A stretch of 64,000 nt of DNA from Pedobacter aquae (GTDB lineage Bacteria > Bacteroidota > Bacteroidia > Sphingobacteriales > Sphingobacteriaceae). The translations under genes were made by a program, and so were the position numbers. The notes beneath the pieces were generated by a model. The model had not been told where the DNA came from. It ran no database searches and saw only the letters and a list, made by a program, of their open reading frames with translations. Where the stretch lies: assembly GCF_008195825.1 (NCBI RefSeq), contig NZ_CP043329.1:1426001-1490000 (forward strand), given 5' to 3'. Shown in pieces: positions 1 to 12,253 of the stretch (within the stretch, counting starts at the first letter, position 1; each line of letters opens with the position of its first letter).

Positions 1-123
1 AATGAGGATAAAAATATCAGCAGTATAGGAAGCGGTTACAACTTCAAAACCATGGTTTTGAAGATAAGATTTTAAAATGTCCAGAAACTCCTGATCATCA
101 TCTAAGATTAATATTAAAGGCAT
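1..123 (-). CDS. Response regulator, receiver domain start (partial, runs off the window)
   Basis: Translating the minus strand from the ATG at 123 gives 41 residues with no stop before the window edge. The start MPLILILDDDQEFLDILKSY is the classic first strand and helix of a two-component receiver domain, with the acidic triad DDD that binds Mg2+ near the phosphorylation pocket. The phospho-acceptor Asp and any output domain lie outside the window, so the class of regulator is unknown. It follows the LuxR-type regulator at 251-898 on the same strand with about 127 bp between, so it could be part of the same signalling locus. Confidence 0.75.
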   Translation of the reverse strand, partial: MPLILILDDDQEFLDILKSYLQNHGFEVVTASYTADIFILI

Positions 124-229
124 AAACTCCAAATAGGTAGCCTGCAACCTCATGGTAGATGAAGAGTTACAGGAAGCACTAAATTACATAGGTAAATTAA
201 CTCTTTAACAAGTTTAAATACCCATTATA

Positions 230-247
230 TACCGTATAAATACGGTA
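230..247. promoter_or_regulatory. Perfect 7-bp inverted repeat (TACCGTA / TACGGTA)
   Basis: TACCGTA at 230-236 and TACGGTA at 241-247 are exact reverse complements around the loop TAAA. The repeat lies 3 bp beyond the stop of the LuxR-type regulator and about 107 bp upstream of the partial receiver gene. No long T-run follows in the direction of transcription, so it is a weak terminator candidate. A small operator, for example for the NarL/LuxR-type regulator next door, is an alternative. Confidence 0.35.
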
Positions 248-250
248 AAA

Positions 251-898
251 CTACTCTATAATTCCGTTTAAAACAGCGTATTTTATTAATGCTGCAGTAT
301 TTTTAACCTTGGTTTTATCAATAAGATTTTGCCTATAACCTTCTATAGTTCTTTTACTGATGAAAAGCTTATCAGACATTTCATTATTGGTATAGCCTTC
401 AGACATAAGATGTAAAATTTCTATTTCCCGGGCAGAAAAATCATGATGTAAAGCCCAATTTTTTCTTTGTGATGGTAAATTCATCAACCTATCTAACAAC
501 CTTAAAGAAAGCTCTGTACAGATATACCTATTGCCAGTATGAACATGTTTTAAAGCAAAAATTAATTCATCTGCACTGATGTTTTTGAACAAATAGCCCG
601 ATGCCCCTTCTTTAAAAGCTTCAATAATGTATTGCTCATTATCTAGCATAGAAAGAATAATAATGGGTACATCAGGATATTTTTGTTTCATCTGTTTTAA
701 AAGACTAATCCCATCCATATCAGGCATATTGATATCAGCTAAAATGATACTGGCTTCTATACCTGTTTGCAATAAATTTAATACTTCTTTACCGTTTTCT
801 GTTTCAGCTACTACCTTTAAATCTGCATCTCTCTCTAATAATATTTTAACGCCGTTTCTAACAATATTGTGGTCTTCGGCAAGTATAATGTTTATCAT
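251..898 (-). CDS. NarL/LuxR-family response regulator
   Basis: The 215-residue protein has an N-terminal receiver domain (about 1-120) with the acidic pair in LAEDH, the phospho-acceptor Asp near residue 55 in ADINMPDMDG, and the conserved Lys in GYLFKN. A LuxR-type helix-turn-helix follows (about 150-212), with FSAREIEILHLMSEGYTNNE and the recognition helix around SKRTIEGYRQNL. This is the usual full length for the family. Its ATG overlaps the stop of the histidine kinase by four bases (ATGA), so the two are translationally coupled and almost certainly form a cognate pair. The controlled genes are not shown by the sequence. Confidence 0.93.
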   Translation of the reverse strand: MINIILAEDHNIVRNGVKILLERDADLKVVAETENGKEVLNLLQTGIEASIILADINMPDMDGISLLKQMKQKYPDVPIIILSMLDNEQYIIEAFKEGASGYLFKNISADELIFALKHVHTGNRYICTELSLRLLDRLMNLPSQRKNWALHHDFSAREIEILHLMSEGYTNNEMSDKLFISKRTIEGYRQNLIDKTKVKNTAALIKYAVLNGIIE

Positions 899-2280
899 GA
901 TAGGTGTTTTATATTTAAAATAACAGACAATGCTGCTATAGCATCCGCTATCCTGAACCTGATAGCAATATGTGTACCTTTTCCCTTTTTAGATTGAATA
1001 TTGAGCGTTCCATTCAATAAAAACACCTTGTTTTTTATCTCTCTAATACCAGAACCTCTTAAAATTTCTGGATGCTTGGCATCAAAACCTTTACCATTAT
1101 CATGTACTGATAAATCTACCTTTTCATCATCAGTGAAAACAATAATTTCTGATGCTGTGGCTTGGGCATGTTTGATGATATTATTAAGTAACTCTTGAAT
1201 AATTCTGAAGAGAGACAACTGAACCTCGGGATGAAGCTTATCTGATAGCGTGTTTACATAAGCCTTAATATTAAAATTTGCGGTACTTAAACGCTCTGCC
1301 AGTTCTTTAACGCCAGTAACAAAACCAAAATCTATTAAAATAGAAGGCTTTAAATCGTAAGCAATGGCTCTGGTTTCTTTTACTGCTTGGTCTAGCAAGC
1401 GATTGATATTCACAAAAGCCTCATTTTTAAAGCCAGAAAGTTGTAAGCCCTGTATATTAAGCCTTATACCGTAAAGTAACTGACTAACACTATCATGTAA
1501 AACCTCACTTATTTTCTTTCGCTCTTTCTCCTGTGCCCAATAAGTAGCATCTAAAATAACACGCTGCTGGTTTAAGCGTAAATTTTCTGCTTGCTTTTGC
1601 AGGTTTTTCTTTTCTGTAACATCAATTAAAATACCAGCTAAATAATGTTTATCAGCATTATGCTTAAGCATATGCCCTCGCATAGCTAAATAAACTGGGT
1701 AATTTTGCTGGTTTAAAACCCTAAATTCTATATCTAATTCCGTATGCTTTTCTGCAGCTTCTAATATGGCTTTTTGTACTCTTTCTATATCTTCTTGGTA
1801 GATAAGCTTTGTGAAATCTTCTATGAGATAAAAAATGGCTGTTTTAGTTTTAGGGAACAGCATCTTACTAAAATTATTGATTTTGAAGGTTAAATCATCT
1901 AAATTAAAAACCCAAGTAGCTATTAAAGAAGATTTTAGAATCATACTTAATTCTTGCTCTTTCACAAAATTAGCATCTAGCTGTTGCTGCACCAAGTTTA
2001 CAAAATATACCTTGCCCTTTTTTGCCTTGTTCTTTTTTATAAGCATGGTATATTTTATTTCTGATTGGTTTAGCTGAAAAACGAAACTAAAAACCTCATT
2101 TAACATCATGTTTTTTAGCTTGTTTCTAATGAGTTTTTGCTCTTTTTCTTTAAGATGCAGCGTTTGTAGAAAATCAGCATGAGCTAATAGCGCATCTGGT
2201 ATATTAAGCAATTTAAAAACTTCTTGATTGTAGTATAAAACTGTAAAATCAGTCTTTAAAATAAGACATGGAACAGGCAA
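895..2280 (-). CDS. PAS-domain sensor histidine kinase (HisKA_3 type)
   Basis: A first PAS-like region spans roughly 1-95, and a second PAS/PAC spans about 110-225, ending in GILIDVTEKKN. A HisKA_3 dimerisation domain follows with the phospho-acceptor His in EVLHDSVSQLLYG, then a HATPase domain with the N box NNIIKHA, DNGKGFD and GSGIREI. No transmembrane helix is visible, so it is probably a cytoplasmic sensor. It is paired with the regulator at 251-898. The start is doubtful: 2280 is a TTG inside what looks like PAS sequence. The frame stays open upstream to a stop near 2409 with credible protein (for example DFDKITSEVLAFLPVP) but without ATG, GTG or TTG. The true N-terminus may use a rare start codon or be hidden by an indel. 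Confidence 0.85.
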   Translation of the reverse strand: MPVPCLILKTDFTVLYYNQEVFKLLNIPDALLAHADFLQTLHLKEKEQKLIRNKLKNMMLNEVFSFVFQLNQSEIKYTMLIKKNKAKKGKVYFVNLVQQQLDANFVKEQELSMILKSSLIATWVFNLDDLTFKINNFSKMLFPKTKTAIFYLIEDFTKLIYQEDIERVQKAILEAAEKHTELDIEFRVLNQQNYPVYLAMRGHMLKHNADKHYLAGILIDVTEKKNLQKQAENLRLNQQRVILDATYWAQEKERKKISEVLHDSVSQLLYGIRLNIQGLQLSGFKNEAFVNINRLLDQAVKETRAIAYDLKPSILIDFGFVTGVKELAERLSTANFNIKAYVNTLSDKLHPEVQLSLFRIIQELLNNIIKHAQATASEIIVFTDDEKVDLSVHDNGKGFDAKHPEILRGSGIREIKNKVFLLNGTLNIQSKKGKGTHIAIRFRIADAIAALSVILNIKHLS

Positions 2281-2581
2281 AAACGCTAAAACTTCTGAGG
2301 TTATCTTATCAAAATCAGAATCTTGAAGCGCTGTTTTACCAGATTTTTGTATTTCCTTTTGGTTGATGATAGGTTGATAAACTATTTTTTCAACGATGTA
2401 AATGATTTAACTATGAATAGCTTAACAAATTTAGTTCCATCCTTTTTATTGCTTGAAACGCTATTTTATAGGGAGGATTCCACAAGCATTACCATAAACT
2501 TCTTTTATGATAATCATATAAAGTATAAATAATAATTTATGAATTTTAAGTTTCAAATTTGGAGCGTTAGAAATATCAAAC
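2281..2581. other. Intergenic region between divergent genes
   Basis: About 300 bp separate the kinase (minus) from the small membrane protein (plus). The part nearest the kinase (to about 2405) is open in the kinase frame and probably codes for its real N-terminus. The rest is AT-rich and should hold the divergent promoters; I could not single out a convincing TAnnTTTG element. Confidence 0.4.
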
Positions 2582-3043
2582 ATGAAAAGAATATTCTACT
2601 ACACCCACAAACTACTTGCTCCTTCCCTATTTGCTATATCTCTTTTATTAATCATTAACAGTTTTATAACTGATGAACCTTTTAGCAAACTGGGTTTGGT
2701 TGTAGCGATTCTTACATTAATATGGATAGGAAAAAAGCAAATGGAATTGAGCCTAAAAATGACCAGTAGGAAACTAGCTGATGGTAAGAGAGATCATCTA
2801 GCAACTACAGAAAACAATTTAGAATGGAACTTTAATAGTAATAACAAACAGACAACAAAAGTTGATATCCCTAAAAAAAGTCATGATATAAACTTTAATC
2901 ATTTGGCTTTAAAGCAAGATACAAACCATAAAAAGCTCACAAAAAATTACCCTAAACAATTTCATAAACATGGTATTGAAGTAGCCCAGTTAGAAAGTAA
3001 CGATAGCTATAGCATTGCCAACAAAGCAATTTTCCCTAATTAA
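2582..3043 (+). CDS. Small membrane protein of unknown function
   Basis: The 153-residue protein begins with two hydrophobic segments (about 11-28, LAPSLFAISLLLIINSF, and about 36-50, LGLVVAILTLIWIG). A long, polar, Lys/Asn/His-rich tail follows with no recognisable domain. This fits an inner-membrane hairpin with a cytoplasmic tail. Its stop lies 10 bp before the preferred start of the SbtA-like transporter, so the two probably share a transcript and it could be an accessory of that transporter. I recognise no family. Confidence 0.6.
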   Translation: MKRIFYYTHKLLAPSLFAISLLLIINSFITDEPFSKLGLVVAILTLIWIGKKQMELSLKMTSRKLADGKRDHLATTENNLEWNFNSNNKQTTKVDIPKKSHDINFNHLALKQDTNHKKLTKNYPKQFHKHGIEVAQLESNDSYSIANKAIFPN

Positions 3044-3053
3044 CCCTAAACTA

Positions 3054-4022
3054 ATGGATCTTCATCTTTTAATTGACAACTTAACAAACCCTGCTCTTTT
3101 ATTTTTTATTCTTGGAATTGTAGCTGTAAGACTTAAAAGTGATTTAGCTATACCAGACCAAACATCAAAATTCATTTCTCTTTATTTATTATTCTCTATT
3201 GGTTTTAAAGGCGGACAAGAATTAGCGCATAGCGAGTTTTCCATGTCTATTATTTACGCTATCATCTTCGGGATGTGTACAGCCACCATTATCCCGGTTT
3301 ATACTTTCTTTATCCTCAAGAAAAAGCTCTCTGTTTATAATGCTGGAGCTATAGCTGCCGCTTATGGCTCTGTAAGTGCAGTTACTTTTGTTACAGCAGT
3401 TTCTTTTTTAGAAATCCAAAACATAGGCTTTAATGGCCATATGGTTGCTGTAATGGCATTAATGGAAGCGCCTGCCATCATCATTGGGGTAATTTTAATT
3501 AGAATTTTTGTTAAAAACGATGCTTCAAAAGAACAACAAAGCTTAAAACAAATTATTAAGCACTCCTTTACCAATGGTAGCGTACTACTTATTTTAGGAA
3601 GCTTAATCATTGGGCTTTTAGCTAGCGATGAACAAGCTATGGGCATTAAACCTTTCACTACTGACATTTTTAAAGGTTTCCTTGCGATATTTTTATTAGA
3701 TATGGGTATTGTAAGCGGTAGAAAGCTTCAAGACTTCTTAAAAAGCGGTAAATTCACTATTCTTTTTGCTACGGTTATTCCGCTTGTAAATGGACTTATT
3801 GTAGCTTATCTAAGCAGAATCATCACGCAAGAACCTGGCGATAGGTTTATTATGGCTGTTTTAGCAGCTAGCGCTTCTTATATAGCCGTACCAGCTGCCA
3901 TGAAAATTGCAGTACCCAAAGCAAATCCCGGTATTTTTATTCCAATGGCCTTAGCCGTAACTTTTCCTGTAAATATCACCATAGGAATGCCTGCTTATTT
4001 AGCGGTAGTCTTATGTAGTTGA
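3054..4022 (+). CDS. SbtA-like sodium-dependent bicarbonate transporter family protein
   Basis: The 322-residue protein is almost entirely transmembrane (about ten helices). It has the family's opening (NLTNPALLFFILGIVAVRLKSDL) and the conserved stretches SIGFKGGQEL, AAAYGSVSAVTFVTA and AASASYIAVPAAMKIA, typical of the SbtA/DUF897 family. Members carry bicarbonate with Na+ in cyanobacteria; in Bacteroidota the substrate is unproved. I chose the ATG at 3054 instead of the one at 3015, because 3015 lies inside the preceding gene and adds 13 residues that do not look like family sequence. A G/T-rich repeat begins directly after the stop codon. Confidence 0.85.
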   Translation: MDLHLLIDNLTNPALLFFILGIVAVRLKSDLAIPDQTSKFISLYLLFSIGFKGGQELAHSEFSMSIIYAIIFGMCTATIIPVYTFFILKKKLSVYNAGAIAAAYGSVSAVTFVTAVSFLEIQNIGFNGHMVAVMALMEAPAIIIGVILIRIFVKNDASKEQQSLKQIIKHSFTNGSVLLILGSLIIGLLASDEQAMGIKPFTTDIFKGFLAIFLLDMGIVSGRKLQDFLKSGKFTILFATVIPLVNGLIVAYLSRIITQEPGDRFIMAVLAASASYIAVPAAMKIAVPKANPGIFIPMALAVTFPVNITIGMPAYLAVVLCS

Positions 4023-4327
4023 GGTTGGGTGGTTAGTTGGTTGGGTGGTTAGTTGGTTAGGTGGTTAGTTGGTTAGTTTGTTAGGTGGTTGGTTTGTTAG
4101 TTGGTTAGTTTGTTAGGTGGTTGGTTAGTTTGTTGGTTAGTTTGTTAGGTGGTTAGTTGGTTAGTTTGTTAGTTGGTTAGGTGGTTAGGTGGTTGGTTTG
4201 TTAGTTGGTTAGGTGGTTAGGTGGTTAGTTTGTTAGGTGGTTGATTTGTTAGTTGGTTGGTTAGGTGGTTAGTTTGTTAGGTGGTTAGTTTGTTAGGTTC
4301 TTAGTTGGTTGGGTGGTTGGGTGGTTT
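4023..4327 (+). repeat. Degenerate tetranucleotide array (GGTT/AGTT/TGTT/AGGT/GGGT), almost free of C
   Basis: About 305 bp are built from 4-nt units of the pattern NGKT (GGTT, AGTT, TGTT, AGGT, GGGT) in irregular order, for example GGTTAGTTGGTTAGGTGG. The plus strand has G, T and A but essentially one C. The array starts immediately after the sbtA-like stop and lies between convergent genes. A second array of the same kind occurs at 30567-30732. The G-runs of two or three could allow two-tier G-quadruplexes; that is inference. Confidence 0.9.
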
Positions 4328-4680
4328 TGATTTTTTTTCATTTTGAATTTTACGATAATTAAACCAATGATTACCTAGAGAGTGCAAAAGTTGGATAAAG
4401 ACTTGTAAACCTCTATTAAACGTTGGTTTCAAATTTTGAATATTCCTTTTGAATTTGTGCAGATTCTAAAAATCAGACCATTCAAGGAGAATTCTAGCTG
4501 CAGCAAACAATATGTTTTCTGAGTTCCCTAAAAACCTTGTAATTAGCATGATATATATTTTTTAAGCTTAGTTAATCCATAAAAACGTTATCCAGCTTTT
4601 TATTTTCTGCCTACTGTTGGCTAATTATTTTAATTATCAAAAAAATCACCTGCCTTAGCTTCGTATTGCAATTAGATGCG
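4328..4680. other. Non-coding stretch between convergent genes
   Basis: About 350 bp of AT-rich sequence lie between the tetranucleotide array and the stop of the beta-galactosidase. I see no open reading frame of note, no tRNA, and no strong terminator hairpin. Confidence 0.4.
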
Positions 4681-8016
<3,336 letters not shown>

Positions 8017-9090
8017 TTATACCTGTCTTAAGTACTCGTCTTTAAATTTGAAGCCCCATCCTGGCGTGTTATGCGGTGTAGCCATGCCGTCTTTTATCTC
8101 TAAAGGATGATCAATAAGCGTGTCTATCCAATCGAAAGACTCGGCGCCAGCCCCATTAGAAATGGTACATAGTAAAGGGATATCGTAATCTTTATAATAA
8201 TGTGGCAAAACGCTTACATTAAAACTTGCCGCAAGTGCAGCACTATTTCTCCAAGCTTCTACCCCACCTAATCTTAAAATATCCGGCTGCCAAATATCAA
8301 TGGCATTTCTTTGTAAAAGTTCTCTTAAAGGTGTTAAAGAGTACTCACGCTCTCCCATAGCAATAGAAATACCTGCTTGGTTTCTTAGTAACTTAAAACC
8401 CTGATAATCATCATGTAAAATAGGTTCTTCAAACCAATTGATATGCAGGTTTTTAGCAGCTTGTGCTAGTTGTAAAGCATTAGCCACATTCATCCCTTGG
8501 TTGGCATCCATCATGATATTGATTTCGTTACCAACGGCTTCTCTAACCAGCCTTAAGCGTTCTAAATCTTCTTTCCAATCTTGCTTACCTACTTTTATTT
8601 TAACGGCTTTAAAACCTCTGCTTTTGTATTGAGTAACTTCATCTATCAGTTCATCGGTGCTGTAAGAAATCCAGCCGCCACTACCATAAATAGGGATTTC
8701 TCTTTTTGATGCACCTAGAACTTTCCAAACAGGCTGACCTAATATTTTAGCCCAAGCATCCCACATGGCAATATTAAAAGCGCCTTGTGCCCAACGGTTT
8801 AAGCCCTCCATACCAAAATATTCGTTGGCATGGTTTAGTTTATCAAATACCTTTACGGTATCAAAAACCTTTTCTCCTAAAAGCAGTTCACCGGCATCTT
8901 TTAAAGCTCCAATAATGGCTTGAGGGTTGTATTGAAAGCTCAACAAATACGACTCGCCAATGGTACCATCTTTAAGACGGATACGTAAAACGATGAAAGA
9001 AATTTCTGTTAAAGTATGTGTAGCATCTGCTATGGGCTTTTCTAGTTTAGCTTTAGCTGTAAAAACAGCATAGCTTTTAATGGAATGCAT
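8017..9090 (-). CDS. Enolase-superfamily (mandelate racemase/muconate lactonizing) sugar-acid dehydratase
   Basis: The 357-residue protein has the capping domain (about 1-125) and a TIM barrel with the KxK base motif in AVKIKVGKQ. The metal ligands are Asp in MMDANQG, Glu in WFEEP and Glu in AMGERE, and a His in LPHYYKDYD acts as a second base as in the mandelate racemase subgroup. Such enzymes remove water from aldonic or uronic-type sugar acids. It has no signal peptide, so it acts in the cytoplasm. It sits between a GH78 and a GH2 gene with gaps under 10 bp, so its substrate probably derives from the same polysaccharide. An epimerase or racemase role cannot be excluded. Confidence 0.85.
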   Translation of the reverse strand: MHSIKSYAVFTAKAKLEKPIADATHTLTEISFIVLRIRLKDGTIGESYLLSFQYNPQAIIGALKDAGELLLGEKVFDTVKVFDKLNHANEYFGMEGLNRWAQGAFNIAMWDAWAKILGQPVWKVLGASKREIPIYGSGGWISYSTDELIDEVTQYKSRGFKAVKIKVGKQDWKEDLERLRLVREAVGNEINIMMDANQGMNVANALQLAQAAKNLHINWFEEPILHDDYQGFKLLRNQAGISIAMGEREYSLTPLRELLQRNAIDIWQPDILRLGGVEAWRNSAALAASFNVSVLPHYYKDYDIPLLCTISNGAGAESFDWIDTLIDHPLEIKDGMATPHNTPGWGFKFKDEYLRQV

Positions 9091-9097
9091 GCGTAAA

Positions 9098-11299
9098 TTA
9101 TAATTTGTATTTAACGGTATATTCTTTATTTGACGGGATGCTTAACTCGTAATAGTTTGGCCCAATTTGCTTAACGCTGATGCCTTTTGCCTGAGGTTTT
9201 ATTTTACTTTTTAAACGTAAAGTTCCGGTACCGCTATCTGCTTTAATTTTTATGGCTGATGTTGAGCAGTATAAACTGATATCGCCATTGGGTGTAGGTA
9301 CAGTACCTTGCATCCATTGTAAACCGCCCAGATGCGGTTCTACCAAATATTGCTGATATCCAGCTGTTAATGGTTTTACACCTAAATAATATTTACCTAA
9401 AAGGTAAACCGGACTAGCGCCCCAAGAGTGGCAAAGACTTTTACCAAAATCTCGACCGTACATGGCATAATGCTCTGTGTCTTTTTTACTAGGATTATAT
9501 TCTTCCCAAAATGAGGTAGCGCCTAATTTTAACATTCCGCCCCAATAGTTTTTCATCTCTTTCATCACATAATCATGCTCGCCCATAGCACATAAAGCTT
9601 CTAGCTCGTAAAAGCGCATATAAGGTGTCATGATTTTTTGGACTTTATCATTCAGCAAGACATTTTTCTTTACGCCTTCTTTTTGTTGAGTGTTGAGGTA
9701 ATCAAAGAAAATAGCGAACATATTGGCATAGCGGGTTACATTTTCTGTTTGCTTGCCCTCTATCCTGCTGTGTACAATAGCTTGTTTATCCGCGTTCCAA
9801 TAGCTATTGAAAAACTTGGTTTTAAGCTGCGCTGCTTCATTTTTATAGTATGCTGATGCCTTATCATCGGCTGCTAAATCTGCACATAAAGCGATGGTTT
9901 CTAAACTTCTGCATAAAAGCAATTGCTCAAAACTTACTTCACCTTGTTTACTTAAACCGTCTGCCCAGTCAATAAAAATCCAATCGCCGGAAAGACCTTG
10001 CATAAAGCCGTTTTGGTTTCTACGCTGTAAGCAAAAATCCATTAAGCTTTTCATTTTAGGATAAACTAAGTTGATAAATTGCTTATCGCCAGTGTATTGG
10101 TAATAATCTTGAATGCTTAAGAACCAATAAAAGGTATAATCCATAATGGTATTGATATGGCTGGTAACCGGGTCTTTACCTCTTAAAGCCAAAATGGTTC
10201 TTCTTACGCTGGCTTCATCAAAACCTAAATAATAATTCATTAAATAGCTTTGGTAAGCATCTCCACTCCACATCCATCGGTCGCGTTTAATACCATCAAT
10301 AAAAAACTCACGCGTGGTAAGTTCCATGGTGTATTTAGAAACTTGCCATATTTTATTCAGTTCGGCATCAGAAGAAGTGAAAGTACCTCTGTCTTTAACA
10401 GGCAAATACTCGTACAACATAGAAACCGAATCTAGCTTTACCCCTGCATCTGTTTCTACCTGTACATATCTGAAAGCTTTAGAGAGTTGTAAGGTAGAAT
10501 CCTGAGCTTTAGCTAGATTAACATCTACAAAATCAATGGTTTCGCATTTTTGCGGACTTAAAGCTTCTTCTTTAGACTCGCCATAATAAATTCTTAACTG
10601 CCCATTTCCTTTTAAACCATGTAGTTTGATGAATCCGAAAGTTTCCTGTCCAAAATCTATCAATCTGGAAGCACCTTTAACATCTGTTTTAATAGCATAT
10701 TTAGGTTTAGTGCTTAATTTAAAATTTGAAGGTTTTTGATTGGGCGAATTGAAATTCCATGTCCCTGCATTTACATAGGTTGTACCAGAAGCATCAGAAG
10801 CTTTTCCTGTTTCATCTATCCATTCTTTATCCTCAAAAGTTGCTAACCAAGAAGCGTCAGTTTTTACAGTTTTTCCGTTGATATAAATAGCCGGAACTTT
10901 ATCCTGTGCATAAACTTTGATATTGATTTTTTGTCTCCCGGCCGCTAATTGCAGCTTTTTAGGATAGCCAGAAAGCATTTTCCCGTTCAGCTTTACATTG
11001 TATTGTCCTTCTGTAAAAAGCTCTATTTCTTCGGGCTGTGTAAGATTAAATTCTTTATGAAATTCTACCAAAACGTAATGACTATCCATACGCCAGAAAG
11101 GTGGAAAGAAAGTGCCACGCTCTGTTCTTCTGTTTTGCATTTGGTTGCTTAACCAAACTTCAAAATCTCCGGGATACCATATCCAAGTGGCTTGTGTAGT
11201 TTTATTTTGTGCTTGTACTTTAGAACTGAATAGAAAGCCATTTAATAAGCACATACATGCGAAACAGCTTAATAAAAGTCTTTTGTAGAAAATTTGCAT
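9098..11299 (-). CDS. GH78-family alpha-L-rhamnosidase
   Basis: The 733-residue protein begins with a signal peptide ending near SSKVQAQ. Beta-sandwich regions (about 35-300) precede an (alpha/alpha)6 barrel (about 310-650) and a C-terminal beta-sandwich. The motif FFIDGIKRDRWMWSGDAYQS and the downstream SFWEEYNP and HSWGASPVYLLGKYYLG are typical of GH78, where acidic residues in these segments catalyse release of alpha-L-rhamnose. It heads the operon 11299-4681 and is preceded by the shared regulatory box at 11407-11418. It is likely a periplasmic enzyme acting on rhamnogalacturonan fragments. Confidence 0.9.
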   Translation of the reverse strand: MQIFYKRLLLSCFACMCLLNGFLFSSKVQAQNKTTQATWIWYPGDFEVWLSNQMQNRRTERGTFFPPFWRMDSHYVLVEFHKEFNLTQPEEIELFTEGQYNVKLNGKMLSGYPKKLQLAAGRQKINIKVYAQDKVPAIYINGKTVKTDASWLATFEDKEWIDETGKASDASGTTYVNAGTWNFNSPNQKPSNFKLSTKPKYAIKTDVKGASRLIDFGQETFGFIKLHGLKGNGQLRIYYGESKEEALSPQKCETIDFVDVNLAKAQDSTLQLSKAFRYVQVETDAGVKLDSVSMLYEYLPVKDRGTFTSSDAELNKIWQVSKYTMELTTREFFIDGIKRDRWMWSGDAYQSYLMNYYLGFDEASVRRTILALRGKDPVTSHINTIMDYTFYWFLSIQDYYQYTGDKQFINLVYPKMKSLMDFCLQRRNQNGFMQGLSGDWIFIDWADGLSKQGEVSFEQLLLCRSLETIALCADLAADDKASAYYKNEAAQLKTKFFNSYWNADKQAIVHSRIEGKQTENVTRYANMFAIFFDYLNTQQKEGVKKNVLLNDKVQKIMTPYMRFYELEALCAMGEHDYVMKEMKNYWGGMLKLGATSFWEEYNPSKKDTEHYAMYGRDFGKSLCHSWGASPVYLLGKYYLGVKPLTAGYQQYLVEPHLGGLQWMQGTVPTPNGDISLYCSTSAIKIKADSGTGTLRLKSKIKPQAKGISVKQIGPNYYELSIPSNKEYTVKYKL

Positions 11300-11355
11300 A
11301 GCTTTTAATATAAAAAGGTGTTAACCAAATATTTAACACACTTTAGGTTTATTAG

Positions 11356-11418
11356 TAAAGCTATCAACTAAAGCAAATGCTTTTCTGCACTATTTTTTCA
11401 AGCTATTGTATGATGTTA
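11356..11418 (-). promoter_or_regulatory. Shared regulatory module: TAnnTTTG-like element plus upstream box, copy 1
   Basis: Read on the minus strand, the box TAACATCATACA (11418-11407) lies exactly 44 bp upstream of TAGCTTTA (11363-11356), a one-mismatch form of the Bacteroidota TAnnTTTG promoter element. The same 63-bp arrangement occurs at 39736-39798 and 46122-46184. In all three the box is 108-111 nt from the start codon of a minus-strand carbohydrate operon. This copy precedes the GH78 gene at 9098-11299 and is the least conserved (10 of 12 core bases). Confidence 0.6.
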
Positions 11419-11556
11419 GCATAAGGGTTTTAAAGTAAAGAGTTCAAAGTTGAAGGTGTAAAGTTGGAAGTTACCATTAATTTCTCCGGGGATAAAATTC
11501 GGGCAATTTTAATTAATCTTATATTATACTTTTGGAAACATTACAAATTCTTGTTT

Positions 11557-12084
11557 TTACTCTTCAATTCTTTGGTATTTAATTATGTTGGCGTTTTCAT
11601 CAATATAAACACAAATTCTTATAGGAGTATCATCAAGTATAAATAATATTTCCCTTGAGTAAAATTCAGGATATTTTAAATTATACACTACTCCATCACT
11701 AAATAGTTCATTTCTATAATCAAATGAGCGAAAGTTTGCAGAATTTGTGATTTCACTTATTATTCTGTGTTTATCTTTTTGAGTAATTTCAACTTCTGTT
11801 TCCTGTATTCTCTCCGGCATTCCTGAGACTTTATTATTTTTGATTTCAAAGTCGTCTTTTAACTCAATACCTAGGTATTTTAGTTCTATAATTATATCAT
11901 TTTTTGAAATAGTAAACTCATCTATTGTATTAGTTAGCGATACCAAGGTGACTAATAATATCAATATTACAGAAATTGTCAATCCAATTTTAGAGCTTAT
12001 CCTAATCGAGTAAATAAATAGTCCTATTCCTATACTTAAAAATATTAGTAAAAAGACTAAACCATAAATAAAAATCATCCCCAT
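11557..12084 (-). CDS. Hypothetical membrane protein
   Basis: The 175-residue protein has two N-terminal hydrophobic helices (about 4-27 and 33-50, ISVILILLVTLVSL), followed by a soluble acidic and Ile-rich domain of about 120 residues. Its layout resembles a small membrane-anchored sensor or immunity-type protein, but I recognise no family. It stands alone on the minus strand between two carbohydrate-related transcription units. The C-terminal part could be periplasmic or cytoplasmic. Confidence 0.6.
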   Translation of the reverse strand: MGMIFIYGLVFLLIFLSIGIGLFIYSIRISSKIGLTISVILILLVTLVSLTNTIDEFTISKNDIIIELKYLGIELKDDFEIKNNKVSGMPERIQETEVEITQKDKHRIISEITNSANFRSFDYRNELFSDGVVYNLKYPEFYSREILFILDDTPIRICVYIDENANIIKYQRIEE

Positions 12085-12253
12085 TTTTATATGTTAGTAT
12101 TATCTAACAGTATTCCGCATAGCAGAGTAGAAATTATCGGTAATATGAATTGTAACTAAAACAAAACTTTCACAAATAGAAATTTAAATTACAAAGTTTA
12201 AAAGACTAAACCAAACACCTAATTCCCCAGTTATGGACTAACCACCTAAAACA

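Noticed and set aside
2323-2532. Plus-strand frame of 69 codons between the kinase and the small membrane protein
   Set aside because: It is antisense to the probable kinase N-terminus and to the promoter region, with unremarkable composition.
4023-4327. Array considered as a CRISPR or telomere-like repeat
   Set aside because: There are no constant repeat and spacer units, the period is 4 nt, and no cas genes are present. TTAGG-like words arise from the tetranucleotide pattern.
11464-11646. Plus-strand frame of 60 codons opposite the 175-residue membrane protein
   Set aside because: It overlaps the 3' end of the better-supported minus-strand gene and has no start signal or family resemblance.
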